Source: Halopseudomonas sabulinigri (GTDB taxonomy: Bacteria; Pseudomonadota; Gammaproteobacteria; Pseudomonadales; Pseudomonadaceae). From it: 64,000 bases of DNA. The notes beneath the pieces were generated by a model that saw nothing but the letters and a program-made list of their open reading frames with translations, searched no databases and was not told the DNA's origin. Of this stretch, positions 5,771 through 15,844 are shown piece by piece (position 1 is the stretch's first letter; the number at the start of each line of letters is the position of its first letter). A program made the position numbers and the translations under genes. Location: positions 58,479 to 122,478 of the forward strand of contig DRHT01000043.1 in NCBI GenBank assembly GCA_011053055.1, in the 5' to 3' direction.

Positions 5771-8374
5771 TCACGCAGTGGTTGGAGTGGCTTTGGTGCC
5801 GGCGGTTGGACGCCGACGCCATTGCAGGCCGATAACCAACAGGAAGACCGCTATACCCGGCAGCCACATCCACTCCTTGGCCCAACGATCAACCGGAGCC
5901 AGGATCTCGACTATCTCTTGATCGAACTCGAAACCCAGATCGGCAGCAACACTGCCATAGGTGACCATGTCCACTATGGTGCGGTCGCCATCGGCCATCA
6001 ACATCAGGCCCAGGCTGTCCATACGCTCTTGCGCTGTTTCACCATCGGGTACAGGGACCAGCACGAAGAAGCTGCGCGGCTGGCCGATGTCGTCCTCGCC
6101 TTTGACTTGCACTCTAAGGTTGCTGCCTTTGTCGACGTTACCCAGTGCCTGTTCCAGTTGCGCCGGCGGTACAGAGCGGTAGGGGTCGTGCACCATGTCC
6201 ATCCAGAAACCGGGACGGAAGAGGGTAAAGGCGACCAGTAATAACAATAGGCTTTCGTACCAGCGACTCTTCACCACCATCCAGCCCTGAGTGCCGGCGG
6301 CGAAAATGAGCATGGCAATAGTCGCGACTATGAAGATCAGGATGCCTTGCGCCCAGCTCACGTCGATCAGCAATAAATCGGTATTGAAGATAAACAGGAA
6401 AGGCAGCGCGGCGGTGCGCAGGCTGTAGTAAAACGCCTGGAAACCCGTTCGGATTGGGTCGCCGCCAGAGATTGCAGCAGCGGCAAAGGAGGCGAGCCCC
6501 ACCGGCGGCGTCACATCGGCCATGATGCCGAAGTAGAACACGAACAGGTGGACCGCAATCAGCGGCACAAGCAAACCGCTTTCTTGCCCAAGGGTAACAA
6601 TGACCGGAGCCAACAGCGCTGAGACCACAATATAGTTAGCGGTCGTAGGCAGGCCCATCCCAAGAATCAGGCTTAGCACCGCTGTCAGCGCGAGCATCAA
6701 CAGCAGATTGCCCATCGACAGAATTTCAACCAGGTCGGCCAATACCAGCCCCACACCGGTTTGCGATACGGCGCCGACGATGATGCCTGCGGTAGCGGTC
6801 GCTATGCCGATGCCGATCATGTTACGAGCGCCGGCAATTAGTCCCTGCCATAGGTCATCCGCACCTTGCAGCAGGTCAGCGGTAAGGCTGGACTGCTTGC
6901 GAAATAGCGCCATCAGGGGGCGTTGGGTAAGGATGATGACGATCATGAACACGGTCGCCCAGAAGGCCGATAGGCCGGGTGACAGGCGCTCCACCATCAA
7001 ACACCAGATCAGTACGATGACCGGCAAAATGTAGTGAAGGCCGGACATCACCGTGGGCTTGGTCTGCGGCAGGTGTACTACCGGAGAGTTGGGGTCATCC
7101 AGCTCGAGTTCTGGGTAACGCGAGCCGATCTTGAGCAGTCCGACATAAATTGCCGTAAGGCCTGCGGCGATAACCCAGCTGGCGGCATCGCCGAGAGCTG
7201 GTTTCAGCCAACCGAGGCCGTAATAGACCGCAAAAGACAGCGCCATCAGCAATATTAAGCCGGTCAAAAAACCGATCACCTTGCGTACCAGTGGCTTGGG
7301 CGGGTTGCTGCTCTGAAGCCCCTCCATACCCGCCTTAACGGCCTCAAGATGCACTATATAAATCAGTGCAATGTAAGAGATTAGGGCCGGCAGGAAGGCG
7401 TGCTTGATGACCTCTACGTAAGAAATGCCCACGTACTCGACCATCAGGAAGGCTGCTGCTCCCATCACCGGCGGCATGATTTGGCCATTGACCGAAGACG
7501 CCACTTCAACCGCGCCGGCCTTCTCAGAAGAAAAGCCCACCCGTTTCATCATCGGGATGGTGAAGGTACCGGTAGTCACGGTATTGGCAATCGACGAACC
7601 CGAGATCAGGCCAGTCAAGCCTGAGGCCACAACAGCGGCTTTGGCGGGACCACCGCGATAGTGACCGAGCATTGAAAAGGCTACTTTGATGAAGTAGTTG
7701 CCAGCGCCGGCCTTGTCCAGCAAAGAGCCGAACAAGACAAACAGGAACACGAAACTGGTAGAAACACCCAGTGCAATACCAAATACGCCCTGAGTGGTTA
7801 GCCACTGATGGTTTGCCAGTGACTCAACGCTTACCCCGCGGTGGGCGAGGATACCTGGCATATGCGGGCCGGCCACCGAGTACACGATGAAAATCAGTGC
7901 CACTATCATCAGCGGCGGACCCAGCGCTCGGCGCGTGGCTTCGAGTAGCGTCAGAAGACCGATAACCGCGATAACGACATCTTGCGTGATGGGTTTGCCC
8001 GGACGCTCAGAGAGTTCGGCATAGAAAAAAAACAGATAGGACGCACAAAAGGCCGCGACCAACGCCAGTATCCAATCCATGATCGGGATGTAATCCCGTG
8101 GCGAACGCTTGAATGCGGGGTAGGCCATAAAGCCAAGAAAGACCGCAAACATCAGGTGGATGGAACGCGATTCGGTACTGTTGAACACGCCGACGCCGAT
8201 CATGAAGGGGAGCGGCGAAGCGATCCATAATTGGAACAATGACCAGAGTGCGGCAATCGATAGCAGCAGTTTGCGCGCGATCCCGGTTGGTTTTCGGGCG
8301 CCGGTATCGGTGGTGGCAACCAGGTCTTCAAGATTGGTATTGCTAGTGTCTGATGCGTCGCTTGATTGGCTCAT
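5771..8374 (-). CDS. TAXI-TRAP transporter fused permease (DctQM-type)
   Basis: An 867-residue, very hydrophobic inner-membrane protein. The small and large TRAP permease subunits are fused, as is usual for TAXI systems. A ~4-TM N-terminal part (from ~35) leads into the DctM-like core, with GSLLDKAGAGNYFIKVA, GLISGSSIANTVTTG and the GMGLPTTANYIV and DVTPPVGLASFAAAAISGG elements. A C-terminal ~170-residue extension (after VVKSRWYES) matches the DUF3394-type tail, and one last TM segment precedes the stop. Transport is ion-driven with the binding protein at 8604. The substrate is unknown; other TAXI systems have been linked to dicarboxylates and amino acids. Confidence 0.92.
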   Translation of the reverse strand: MSQSSDASDTSNTNLEDLVATTDTGARKPTGIARKLLLSIAALWSLFQLWIASPLPFMIGVGVFNSTESRSIHLMFAVFLGFMAYPAFKRSPRDYIPIMDWILALVAAFCASYLFFFYAELSERPGKPITQDVVIAVIGLLTLLEATRRALGPPLMIVALIFIVYSVAGPHMPGILAHRGVSVESLANHQWLTTQGVFGIALGVSTSFVFLFVLFGSLLDKAGAGNYFIKVAFSMLGHYRGGPAKAAVVASGLTGLISGSSIANTVTTGTFTIPMMKRVGFSSEKAGAVEVASSVNGQIMPPVMGAAAFLMVEYVGISYVEVIKHAFLPALISYIALIYIVHLEAVKAGMEGLQSSNPPKPLVRKVIGFLTGLILLMALSFAVYYGLGWLKPALGDAASWVIAAGLTAIYVGLLKIGSRYPELELDDPNSPVVHLPQTKPTVMSGLHYILPVIVLIWCLMVERLSPGLSAFWATVFMIVIILTQRPLMALFRKQSSLTADLLQGADDLWQGLIAGARNMIGIGIATATAGIIVGAVSQTGVGLVLADLVEILSMGNLLLMLALTAVLSLILGMGLPTTANYIVVSALLAPVIVTLGQESGLLVPLIAVHLFVFYFGIMADVTPPVGLASFAAAAISGGDPIRTGFQAFYYSLRTAALPFLFIFNTDLLLIDVSWAQGILIFIVATIAMLIFAAGTQGWMVVKSRWYESLLLLLVAFTLFRPGFWMDMVHDPYRSVPPAQLEQALGNVDKGSNLRVQVKGEDDIGQPRSFFVLVPVPDGETAQERMDSLGLMLMADGDRTIVDMVTYGSVAADLGFEFDQEIVEILAPVDRWAKEWMWLPGIAVFLLVIGLQWRRRPTAGTKATPTTA

Positions 8375-8569
8375 GGCTGCGCGCTACTCCTGTTTTTTTA
8401 TCTTATGGTGTCGCTTTCGGCTGACTTGGCAGAACCGTGGTGAAGGTCTGCTCCGCACACCGGCAGGCTCTTGTGGAGCACCGGTTACTGCAATTAACCG
8501 CTAGCAAAAAAGGCGAGCGGAAAGGAATTTTTCAAAAAATGTAGAGCGAAAATAAGAGTGCAGAAACAA

Positions 8570-8595
8570 GCGAGCCGCCCGATGGGGCGGCTCGC
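8570..8595 (-). terminator. Strong hairpin between the TAXI binding-protein and permease genes
   Basis: A perfect 11-bp stem (GCGAGCCGCCC / GGGCGGCTCGC, 4-base loop) lies 9 bases after the binding-protein stop and is followed on the minus strand by TTGTTTC, a poor T tract. It probably acts as a leaky terminator or 3'-end stabiliser, giving more binding protein than permease. Confidence 0.55.
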
Positions 8596-8603
8596 GGTGT
8601 GGC

Positions 8604-9575
8604 TTACAACCAGCCACGTTCCTTGTAGTAGCGCACTGCGCCGTCATGTAGAGGCGCTGAAAGACCCTCGGAAATCATCTGTTCTTCCTTCAGCGTGGCG
8701 AAGGCAGGATGCAAACGCTTGAAACGGTCGAAGTTCTCGAACACCGCTTTCACGGTTTGATACACGGTCTCGTCGCTGACCGCATCGGAAGCGACCAGAG
8801 TAGCGCGTACACCGAAGGTGTTTACGTCTTCATCGTTACCGCGATACAAACCGCCGGGAATGACTGCCTTGGCATAGTAGGAGCGATCAGCAACCAGCTT
8901 GTCGATTTCTGGGCCGTCGACCGAGACCAGTACAGAGTCTACAGTCGTGGTGGCTTCTTGAATCGAGCCGTTCGGGTGGCCGGCCACATACACCATGGCA
9001 TCCACGTTGTTGTCACCCAGAGCGGCTGCTTGCTCTGCCGCGCCTAACTCGGAAGCCAGGGAGAAGTCTTTGACGCTCCAGCCGAGAGATTCCAGAACCA
9101 CGTCCATTGTGTCGCGCTGACCAGAACCGGGGTTGCCGATGTTAACGCGTTTGCCTTTTAGGTCTTTGACGCCGGTGATGTCGGCATCGCGGCGGGCAAC
9201 AATGGTCAACGGCTCGCCGTGCAGAGCGAAGAGGGCACGCATGCCTTCAAAGGGGCCGTCTGACTGGAAGTTCTGTACGCCTTCGTAGGCTTTGTACTGA
9301 ACGTCGGACTGCACTACGCCCATGTCCATTTCACCGCCGCGGATGGCGTTGACATTGGCAACCGAGCCACCGCTGGATGGGGCGTTGCAACGAATGCCGT
9401 GCTCTTCGCTGTTGCGATTCAGCAGGCGGCAGATAGATTGACCTACCACGTAATAAACGCCGGTTTGTCCGCCAGTTCCGATGGTAACGAATTCTTCAGC
9501 AACGGCAGGGGTTGCGGCGAGGGAGGCGTAGCCAATGGTGGCCGAGAACAGTAAGGCAAGGGATTTGCGCTTCAT
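8604..9575 (-). CDS. TAXI-family TRAP transporter substrate-binding protein
   Basis: A 323-residue periplasmic binding protein. A signal peptide ends near TPAVAEEF (cleavage ~26), followed by the TAXI family opening VTIGTGGQTGVYYVVGQSIC, the DMGVVQSDVQYKAYEG strand, and LKGKRVNIGNPGSGQR. It should capture a small solute and deliver it to the fused permease encoded 230 bases downstream. The gene is the first of the binding protein-permease-UspA operon. Confidence 0.93.
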   Translation of the reverse strand: MKRKSLALLFSATIGYASLAATPAVAEEFVTIGTGGQTGVYYVVGQSICRLLNRNSEEHGIRCNAPSSGGSVANVNAIRGGEMDMGVVQSDVQYKAYEGVQNFQSDGPFEGMRALFALHGEPLTIVARRDADITGVKDLKGKRVNIGNPGSGQRDTMDVVLESLGWSVKDFSLASELGAAEQAAALGDNNVDAMVYVAGHPNGSIQEATTTVDSVLVSVDGPEIDKLVADRSYYAKAVIPGGLYRGNDEDVNTFGVRATLVASDAVSDETVYQTVKAVFENFDRFKRLHPAFATLKEEQMISEGLSAPLHDGAVRYYKERGWL

Positions 9576-9875
9576 GTGAAGTGACTCCTTTTTTCTGATT
9601 ATTCATGACTGCAGGCAGATAGACTGCGAGCCAAGTGGTTGATTCAATGCCGTTGTACAGCACCGAAAGCAATTAACGTCCAATGTATCGATTTACCCGC
9701 ACTCGCGCGACTAGGTGCTGAATCAATAGTGTAGTGGATGATTTCACTTGTAACCGAACATACCCGTCGATCTGCGTATGGGCAAGCAGAGCGGTACAGA
9801 CGTGCGACGGAGCTCACTCATCAGAGGGTGTTTTGCCCTCTGATGAGGTGCTAAAAGGCGCAGATGAGGCAGTGC
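9576..9875. other. 300-base intergenic region between TAXI gene and rnt
   Basis: This stretch must carry the promoter of the binding-protein gene (minus strand). The only clear structure is a perfect 12-bp inverted repeat, CTCATCAGAGGG at 9817-9828 with CCCTCTGATGAG at 9836-9847. It is downstream of rnt on the minus strand but has no T tract. It may terminate rnt transcription or stabilise its 3' end. I see no further gene. Confidence 0.5.
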
Positions 9876-10556
9876 TCAATCTACCGGTGGCCAGCCGCCC
9901 ATTTCTCTCCAGCGGTTGACGATGGTGCAAAATAGTTCAGCGGTCTTTTCGGTGTCGTAGCGCGCGGAGTGAGCCTCGCGGCCATCAAAGTCCATACCAG
10001 CAGCGTTGCAGGCCTTGGCCAGGACGGTTTGACCGTAGGCCAGGCCGCCCAGGGTAGCGGTGTCAAAGCAGGAGAAGGGGTGGAACGGGTTGCGCTTGAT
10101 ATCGATGCGCTCAACCGCCGCGTTAACAAAACCGAGGTCAAAGAAGGCGTTGTGGCCGACTAGAACGGCGCGCTTGCAGCCGGCTGACTTCACCGCTTTA
10201 CGCACGTGCTTGAATATCTCGGTGATGGCGTGCTCTTCGCTTACCGCTTGGCGCAGCGGGTGATCCAGCTTGATGCCGGTAAACTCCAAAGCTGCGGCCT
10301 CTATATTGGCACCTTCGAAAGGCTCAACCCGGAAAAAATGGGTTTGGTCAGCGTAGACCATGCCCTCATCATCCATGCTGATGGTGGTCGCTGCGATCTC
10401 CAGTAGCGCGTCGGTCGCAGCGTTAAATCCGCCGGTTTCGACATCTATGACAACCGGCAGAAAGCCCCGGAACCGATAGGCCATAGGCGATTTGGGTTTG
10501 CTGGACGTTGGGGCATCCAGGCCATCGGTGTCACTGTCAAAGTCGAACTCACTCAC
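9876..10556 (-). CDS. rnt: Ribonuclease T
   Basis: A 226-residue 3'-5' exoribonuclease of the DEDD family that trims tRNA and other stable RNA ends. The exonuclease motifs are present: [10 protein letters not shown] (Exo I, D and E), [12 protein letters not shown] (Exo II) and [11 protein letters not shown] (Exo III, H and D). The N-terminal ~25 residues are an extension compared with E. coli RNase T. It follows pyrC on the same strand with a 31-base gap, the pseudomonad order. Confidence 0.95.
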   Translation of the reverse strand: MSEFDFDSDTDGLDAPTSSKPKSPMAYRFRGFLPVVIDVETGGFNAATDALLEIAATTISMDDEGMVYADQTHFFRVEPFEGANIEAAALEFTGIKLDHPLRQAVSEEHAITEIFKHVRKAVKSAGCKRAVLVGHNAFFDLGFVNAAVERIDIKRNPFHPFSCFDTATLGGLAYGQTVLAKACNAAGMDFDGREAHSARYDTEKTAELFCTIVNRWREMGGWPPVD

Positions 10557-10587
10557 GCGTAATCCTTAGCATCGCAAAGAGGGTTGG

Positions 10588-11622
10588 TCAGGCCAGACGC
10601 CATTGCAGGTTTTCACCTGCGCGTAGCGGAATCACGCACTGGTCGCCAAAGGGTAGCTGTTCCGGCGCCTGCCAGCTATCACGAATCAGCGTGATTTGGT
10701 CGGTATTGCGCGGCAGGCCATAGAAATCAGGTCCGTGGAAGCTGGCAAAGCCTTCCAGTTTGTCCAGCGCGCCAAGGCCATCGAAGGCTTCGGCGTAAAG
10801 TTCAATGGCGGCGTATGCGGTGTAGCAGCCAGCGCAGCCGCATGCTGCTTCTTTGGCATGGCGGGCGTGGGGCGCGGAGTCGGTCCCCAGGAAAAACTTA
10901 CTGGAACCGGAGGCGACGGCTTCGCACAGCGCTTGCTGGTGTTTCTCGCGCTTGAGGATCGGCAGGCAAAATAGATGCGGACGAATTCCGCCTACCAGCA
11001 TGTGGTTCCGATTGAACAGCAAATGGTGTGCGGTAATGGTCGCGCCCACGTTGTCCGGGGCCTGTTTGACGAACTCCACCGCGTCCGCGGTAGTGATGTG
11101 TTCAAAGACGACTTTTAAAGTAGGGAAGCGGTCCACCAGCTGCACTAACTGCTGATCAATGAAGGCCTTCTCGCGATCAAAAATATCCACCGCGGCATGG
11201 GTCACTTCGCCGTGCACTAGTAGCGGCATGCCTAATTCGGCCATGGCTTCGAGCGCCGGGTAGATTTTATTCAGTGCGGTGACGCCAGACTGTGAGTTGG
11301 TGGTGGCGCCGGCCGGGTAAAGCTTAGCGGCGATGGCCTGACCGCTTTGCTTAGCCTCACGCACAATCTCGGGGCTGGTGTGATCGGTCAGATAAAGCAC
11401 CATCAGCGGCTCAAAATGCGAGCCGGCTGGCCGAGCCGCCAAAATACGGGACTTATAACTGGCGGCTTCCTGCGCATCCCTCACCGGCGGTACCAGATTG
11501 GGCATGATGATCGCGCGAGCAAAAGTACGCGCGGCGTCAGCAACCGTGTGGCTGAGAACCTCTCCATCGCGAAGGTGAATATGCCAGTCATCTGGCCGGG
11601 TGAGCGTGAGGCGGTCAGTCAT
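10588..11622 (-). CDS. pyrC: Dihydroorotase (PyrC)
   Basis: A 344-residue zinc amidohydrolase that cyclises carbamoyl aspartate to dihydroorotate in pyrimidine synthesis. The start [20 protein letters not shown] carries the HIH metal motif. The bridging-lysine region ([13 protein letters not shown]) and later metal ligands ([22 protein letters not shown]) are present. The frame is open for 43 more codons upstream, but the ATG at 11622 matches the family start and has GGAAG at a proper distance. It is divergent from motY. Confidence 0.96.
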   Translation of the reverse strand: MTDRLTLTRPDDWHIHLRDGEVLSHTVADAARTFARAIIMPNLVPPVRDAQEAASYKSRILAARPAGSHFEPLMVLYLTDHTSPEIVREAKQSGQAIAAKLYPAGATTNSQSGVTALNKIYPALEAMAELGMPLLVHGEVTHAAVDIFDREKAFIDQQLVQLVDRFPTLKVVFEHITTADAVEFVKQAPDNVGATITAHHLLFNRNHMLVGGIRPHLFCLPILKREKHQQALCEAVASGSSKFFLGTDSAPHARHAKEAACGCAGCYTAYAAIELYAEAFDGLGALDKLEGFASFHGPDFYGLPRNTDQITLIRDSWQAPEQLPFGDQCVIPLRAGENLQWRLA

Positions 11623-11844
11623 GCGTAGGGCTTCCAGAACAGAGTAATGCCGCAATGCTACCGTAAGCAGCGGTTTTTTCACACCGTTTGACAACGTCTG
11701 AACGCCTTGAACTAAGCGCCGTACAGGGGATTGCTCGGTATTTATCTGCATCTGCCGGTAAAGATTAGCGTCGTGCAGCCGATGAGACTGGCAAGAGCGA
11801 TTAGTTGCGCTGGCGTGAAGCCGGCGGTTGAAGAGGTGACAAGC

Positions 11845-12696
11845 GTGGTGACGCGAACGTACCCGGTACTTCTGTTAGCGCTGGCTTTGCCTGCGCAGGC
11901 GCTGACCTTTCAGACGCGCATGGAAGATGTGCAATGGCAGGTTGCGGGCGATGAGTTTGCCTGTCGATTGAACCAATCGGTCGCTGGTTATGGCGAGGCC
12001 AGTTTTGTGCGGCATGCGGGCGAGCCAGCTGCGTTCGAGTTGACGTCATGGGATAACCCCATGAGTTCTGGCGCTGCGCAACTTTACAACGAGCCGCCGC
12101 CATGGCGCCCCGGTACGGCAGCTGTCCCGGTGGGGCAGGTAACCGTGAAACAAGGTGCTGGCGTGATGCAGGTGCCCTACCAGCAGGCAGGTCGCATGCT
12201 TGCTGGTCTGGCGTCTGGCTTGCAACCGACGATTATGCGCAATGGCTACGCAGGCGGTGCGCCGGTCCGCGTGGTGGTGTCGAGCGTTGGTTATCAGCAG
12301 GCGTGGTTAGATTTTCAAAAATGTATCAGCGGTTTACTGCCAGTCAGTTACGCCCAGATTTCGGAGAGTTTGATTAGCTTCGGTTCTGGTGGCGAGACGC
12401 TGAATGCCCAAGCGAAATCGATGTTGGACGCAGCGGTTATGTATATAAAGGCCGATGATGAGATCAAAGAGATCGTGCTGGATGGTCATTCCGACAATCA
12501 GGGTAACCGCCTGGATAATCGTGAGTTGTCACGTCAGCGCGCCTTGGCGGTGAAAGATTATCTAGTTGAAAAGGGCGTGAACGAAGACCTGTTTGCCATG
12601 CGCTTTCATGGTGATCGTTATCCGGTCGCGAGCAATCGAACGGCACAAGGCCGAGCGGCTAATCGCCGGGTCATGTTACGTCTAGAGAAGGATTAA
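11845..12696 (+). CDS. motY: MotY-type flagellar T-ring protein (OmpA-like C-terminus)
   Basis: Exported protein with a signal peptide ([13 protein letters not shown]) followed by an ~130-residue MotY-type N-terminal domain and, from ~160, an OmpA/MotB peptidoglycan-binding domain ([31 protein letters not shown]). It should form part of the T ring that anchors the stator of a polar flagellum. The position beside pyrC and argG is that of P. aeruginosa motY. There is no ATG near the signal peptide. I chose GTG 11845, eight bases after AAGAGG; GTG 11848 is also possible. Confidence 0.85.
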   Translation: MVTRTYPVLLLALALPAQALTFQTRMEDVQWQVAGDEFACRLNQSVAGYGEASFVRHAGEPAAFELTSWDNPMSSGAAQLYNEPPPWRPGTAAVPVGQVTVKQGAGVMQVPYQQAGRMLAGLASGLQPTIMRNGYAGGAPVRVVVSSVGYQQAWLDFQKCISGLLPVSYAQISESLISFGSGGETLNAQAKSMLDAAVMYIKADDEIKEIVLDGHSDNQGNRLDNRELSRQRALAVKDYLVEKGVNEDLFAMRFHGDRYPVASNRTAQGRAANRRVMLRLEKD

Positions 12697-12714
12697 GCGC
12701 GGCATAAGCCGCGC
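12697..12714 (+). terminator. Hairpin after motY
   Basis: GCGCGGC-ATAA-GCCGCGC follows the motY stop directly. There is no T tract, so termination is uncertain. Confidence 0.4.
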
Positions 12715-12852
12715 ATAAGCGTACTTTTCAGCTGCTGTATCACTAAAACTCCCCGTAGCTCCCCTGTGATTCCTTGTGCCTTGACGCTAGAATAGCTGCC
12801 TTTCGTCCGCTCCTGCGTGAGTGGCGGTACAGTCTTGTTAAGGGAGCACCTC

Positions 12853-14070
12853 ATGGCAGAAGTCAATAAAGTCGTCCTCGCCTATTCCGGCGGCCTGGAT
12901 ACCTCGGTCATCCTCAAGTGGCTGCAGGAAACCTACAACTGCGAAGTGGTGACCTTCACCGCAGATCTGGGCCAAGGCGAGGAAGTAGAGCCAGCGCGTG
13001 CCAAGGCAGAAGCCATGGGCGTCAAGGAAATCTACATCGATGACCTGCGTGAAGAATTTGTTCGCGACTTCGTGTTCCCGATGTTCCGCGCCAACACTGT
13101 GTATGAAGGCGAGTACCTGCTGGGTACCTCTATCGCACGCCCACTGATCGCCAAGCGCCTGATTGAGATTGCCAACGAGACCGGCGCTGATGCCATCTCG
13201 CATGGTGCGACCGGCAAAGGCAACGATCAAGTGCGCTTCGAATTGGGTGCCTATGCGCTCAAGCCAGGCGTTAAAGTGATTGCGCCTTGGCGCGAGTGGG
13301 ATTTGTTGTCGCGTGAGAAATTGATGGATTACGCGGCCAAGCACGATATTCCGATCGAACGTCACGGTAAGAAGAAGTCGCCTTATTCCATGGACGCCAA
13401 CTTGCTGCACATCTCCTTTGAAGGCGGCGTGCTGGAAGATACCTGGGCCGAGCACGAAGAAGACATGTGGCGCTGGTCCGTATCGCCGGAAAATGCGCCT
13501 GACCAAGCTACCTACATTGAGCTCAGCTACCAGAATGGCGACATCGTTGCCATCGACGGAAAGGATATGAGCCCGGCTACCGTGCTGGCTTACCTGAACA
13601 AGGTAGGTGGCGACAACGGTATTGGTCGTCTGGATATCGTTGAAAACCGCTTTGTGGGCATGAAATCCCGTGGCTGCTACGAAACCCCCGGCGGCACCAT
13701 CATGCTGAAAGGTCACCGCGCTATCGAGTCCATCACTCTGGACCGTGAAGTCGCTCACCTGAAAGACAGCTTGATGCCCAAATACGCCGAGCTGATCTAC
13801 AACGGGTTCTGGTGGAGCCCTGAGCGGGTGATGCTGCAACAGATGATTAATGCATCCCAGGCACAGGTTAACGGTGTCGTGCGTCTCAAGCTCTACAAGG
13901 GCAACGTGATGGTGGTTGGCCGCAAGTCTGACGACTCGCTGTTTGATGCCAACATCGCTACCTTTGAAGACGATGCGGGCGCCTACGATCAGGCCGATGC
14001 AGCAGGCTTTATCAAGCTGAATGCGCTGCGTATGCGCATTGCTGCTAACAAGGGTCGCAAGCTGCTCTGA
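12853..14070 (+). CDS. argG: Argininosuccinate synthase
   Basis: A 405-residue enzyme that joins citrulline and aspartate with ATP hydrolysis in arginine synthesis. The PP-loop ([18 protein letters not shown]) is at residues ~8-25, and the conserved [16 protein letters not shown] is near 116. An upstream in-frame GTG at 12817 gives a longer frame, but ATG 12853 matches the family start and is preceded by AAGGGAG. A clear terminator follows, so it is probably monocistronic. Confidence 0.97.
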   Translation: MAEVNKVVLAYSGGLDTSVILKWLQETYNCEVVTFTADLGQGEEVEPARAKAEAMGVKEIYIDDLREEFVRDFVFPMFRANTVYEGEYLLGTSIARPLIAKRLIEIANETGADAISHGATGKGNDQVRFELGAYALKPGVKVIAPWREWDLLSREKLMDYAAKHDIPIERHGKKKSPYSMDANLLHISFEGGVLEDTWAEHEEDMWRWSVSPENAPDQATYIELSYQNGDIVAIDGKDMSPATVLAYLNKVGGDNGIGRLDIVENRFVGMKSRGCYETPGGTIMLKGHRAIESITLDREVAHLKDSLMPKYAELIYNGFWWSPERVMLQQMINASQAQVNGVVRLKLYKGNVMVVGRKSDDSLFDANIATFEDDAGAYDQADAAGFIKLNALRMRIAANKGRKLL

Positions 14071-14087
14071 GCTACGCGGTGATCTAC

Positions 14088-14113
14088 AAAACGCCCGGTC
14101 ATCCGGGCGTTTT
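14088..14113 (+). terminator. Terminator after argG
   Basis: AAAACGCCCGG-TCAT-CCGGGCGTTTT is a perfect 11-bp stem ending in TTTT, 17 bases after the argG stop. Its symmetry could let it work in both directions. Confidence 0.8.
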
Positions 14114-14184
14114 GCTGTCAGGCTGGCAAGACGAGTCTGAAGCTTGTAGCTTTACTTTGATGCTTCTAATTAAAGGTTGTGAAT

Positions 14185-14568
14185 ATGCGTATTTTGCACA
14201 CCATGCTACGCGTCGGTAATCTGGAAAAATCCGTCGCTTTCTACACTGAAGTGTTGGGTATGACCTTGCTGCGGCGTAAGGATTACCCGGAAGGGCGCTT
14301 TACCCTGGCGTTCGTCGGCTATGGCAACGAAGCAGAACACACCGCGCTAGAGCTTACGCATAACTGGGACACCAACGAGTACGATCTGGGCAGCGGCTAT
14401 GGTCATATCGCCATCGAAGTACTGGATGTGTACAAAGCCTGTGAGCAGATTAAATCGGCAGGCGGCAAGGTGGTGCGCGAGCCGGGTCCGATGAAGCACG
14501 GGCAGAGTGTGCTGGCCTTTGTTGAAGATCCCGACGGATATCGGATCGAGCTACTCTGCAAAAAGTAG
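14185..14568 (+). CDS. gloA: Lactoylglutathione lyase (glyoxalase I)
   Basis: A 127-residue metal-dependent vicinal oxygen chelate enzyme that detoxifies methylglyoxal with glutathione. It has the family start MRILHTMLRVGNLEKSVAFY, the metal ligand His6, TALELTHNWD with the Glu ligand, GYGHIAIEV with the second His, and DPDGYRIELL with the last Glu. The ATG at 14185 has AAAGG eight bases upstream; GTG 14179 is less likely. Confidence 0.95.
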   Translation: MRILHTMLRVGNLEKSVAFYTEVLGMTLLRRKDYPEGRFTLAFVGYGNEAEHTALELTHNWDTNEYDLGSGYGHIAIEVLDVYKACEQIKSAGGKVVREPGPMKHGQSVLAFVEDPDGYRIELLCKK

Positions 14569-14718
14569 CTTAGAAGAACCTCCGGGTTACTGAGAAAATA
14601 GGCCAGGCGGGCAACATAAAAAGCGCAGTTCGCCTGCTGTAGTGCGCTTTTTAGCGCGGTATCGGCAACGTGAGTGTTTTTTCAACTGCCTGATCGGGGC
14701 CTTCAGGGAAGTGTTGGC

Positions 14719-15591
14719 ATGATATGGACGCTGTGCATTTCTATAATAGTGCTTTCTGCCATTGGTTTGTTTCGCTTGCGCCGGGTGCGCAAGCGCGCCG
14801 CGCGTGAGCAACGACAGCAGGCGATTACGCAGATTCAACTACTGCGTCAGTTGCTGGAACAGGTGCAACGTCACCGTGGGCTTTCCTTCGGCGCGATGTC
14901 TGGCGAGCATTCACTGGAACCTCGGCGCTGGTCGGTGCATCAGCAACTGCTGCAGTTACTGAAGACGATCGGCCAATACGAGGCATCGCTGTATTGGTAT
15001 GACAGTTGGCATCAAGCGCGGGATATCTGGCAAAAGATTGAAAGTGGCTTCGAACACGAAAGTGCCGAGCACTTGCTGACACTGCACAACGATATGATTG
15101 CTTGTCTTTTGCAGACCATTGAAGCCTTGGCCAACCGATTTGATTTAGTCTGTCTGGGGCGCTTGGCGCCGCAGGCGGAAGGGTTGTGGTTTGAGTTGCT
15201 GCAGAGTATTGAGCTGCTGGGTCAAAGCCGCGCTGTCGGCACCGGTATCGCAGCAAATCGCCAAAACCTGCCGATTTGGCGTGATCAATTGCAGGTATTG
15301 AATGAGCAGATCAATGAGCAGTCGTATGCTGCTCTGGCGCGGCTGATCTCGGATCCGGATTTACGTATTTTGGTCAGCCAGCCGGTGCGTGACGCGGAGG
15401 ATGCGCTGGACCTCTTGCTCGAGCGCATTCGCACACTACTGGACCGCCAGCCGTCTCCCGCAGTGCATTCAGTGGAGTTCTTTCAGGTTGCTACGCGGGC
15501 GATCAGCGCTCAATTACTGCTGGTAGACATGCTGCTCGAGCGGCTCGTCGTGGCTTCTGGCTCGTCTCGCGAACGCGTGGGTAAAGCCTGA
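14719..15591 (+). CDS. Membrane-anchored NIT-like (nitrate/nitrite sensing) domain protein
   Basis: A 290-residue protein with one N-terminal membrane segment (TLCISIIVLSAIGLF, residues ~4-18), a basic stretch, then an all-helical soluble part. The segment LLRQLLEQVQRHRGLSFGAMSG near 45 resembles the opening helix of NIT domains (hLQxERGxS), the nitrate/nitrite sensor fold of NasR and some sensor kinases. No kinase, HAMP, ANTAR or GGDEF output domain follows, so this would be a stand-alone sensor or adaptor. The anchor-then-basic order places the helical domain in the cytosol. It ends 447 bases before nirB. I chose ATG 14719 for its CAGGGAA site. The NIT assignment is by motif only. Confidence 0.6.
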   Translation: MIWTLCISIIVLSAIGLFRLRRVRKRAAREQRQQAITQIQLLRQLLEQVQRHRGLSFGAMSGEHSLEPRRWSVHQQLLQLLKTIGQYEASLYWYDSWHQARDIWQKIESGFEHESAEHLLTLHNDMIACLLQTIEALANRFDLVCLGRLAPQAEGLWFELLQSIELLGQSRAVGTGIAANRQNLPIWRDQLQVLNEQINEQSYAALARLISDPDLRILVSQPVRDAEDALDLLLERIRTLLDRQPSPAVHSVEFFQVATRAISAQLLLVDMLLERLVVASGSSRERVGKA

Positions 15592-15596
15592 GGCCT

Positions 15597-15613
15597 TGCA
15601 CCAAAACGGTGTT
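15597..15613 (+). promoter_or_regulatory. Candidate NtrC enhancer site upstream of nirB
   Basis: TGCACCAAAACGGTGTT fits the NtrC dyad (GCACC-N5-GGTGC) with one mismatch. It lies about 190 bases upstream of the sigma54 promoter, a normal enhancer distance. The AT-rich stretch between them (~15665-15750) could carry a bend or IHF site, but no clean IHF consensus was found. Confidence 0.55.
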
Positions 15614-15787
15614 TTCTCTCAATTCCGCACTCTTCTGGTTCATTCTGCTTTGGCTTATGACAGCCTAGTTGGCATTAAATTTTTGTATATAAATAATATT
15701 AAGTTTCCTCTGTAGCGTGATGTATTAATTGATTTAATTTTATTTAAATAATCCGTCATCTGCTCCTCAATTCTTCTTCGTTTAACT

Positions 15788-15805
15788 TTGGCACGCCAAT
15801 TGCTT
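15788..15805 (+). promoter_or_regulatory. sigma54 promoter of nirB operon
   Basis: TTGGCAC-GCCAA-TTGCTT is a near-perfect -24/-12 element (TGGCAC-N5-TTGCT, GG-N10-GC). The predicted start is near 15815, leaving a ~220-base leader before nirB. Confidence 0.85.
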
Positions 15806-15844
15806 TTGTCTGCTCAGTGGCTGTTTTTTGCAGCCTAAACTTCC

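Noticed and set aside
12838..13839. 333-codon reverse frame opposite argG.
   Set aside because: Shadow of the highly conserved argG; no recognisable protein features.
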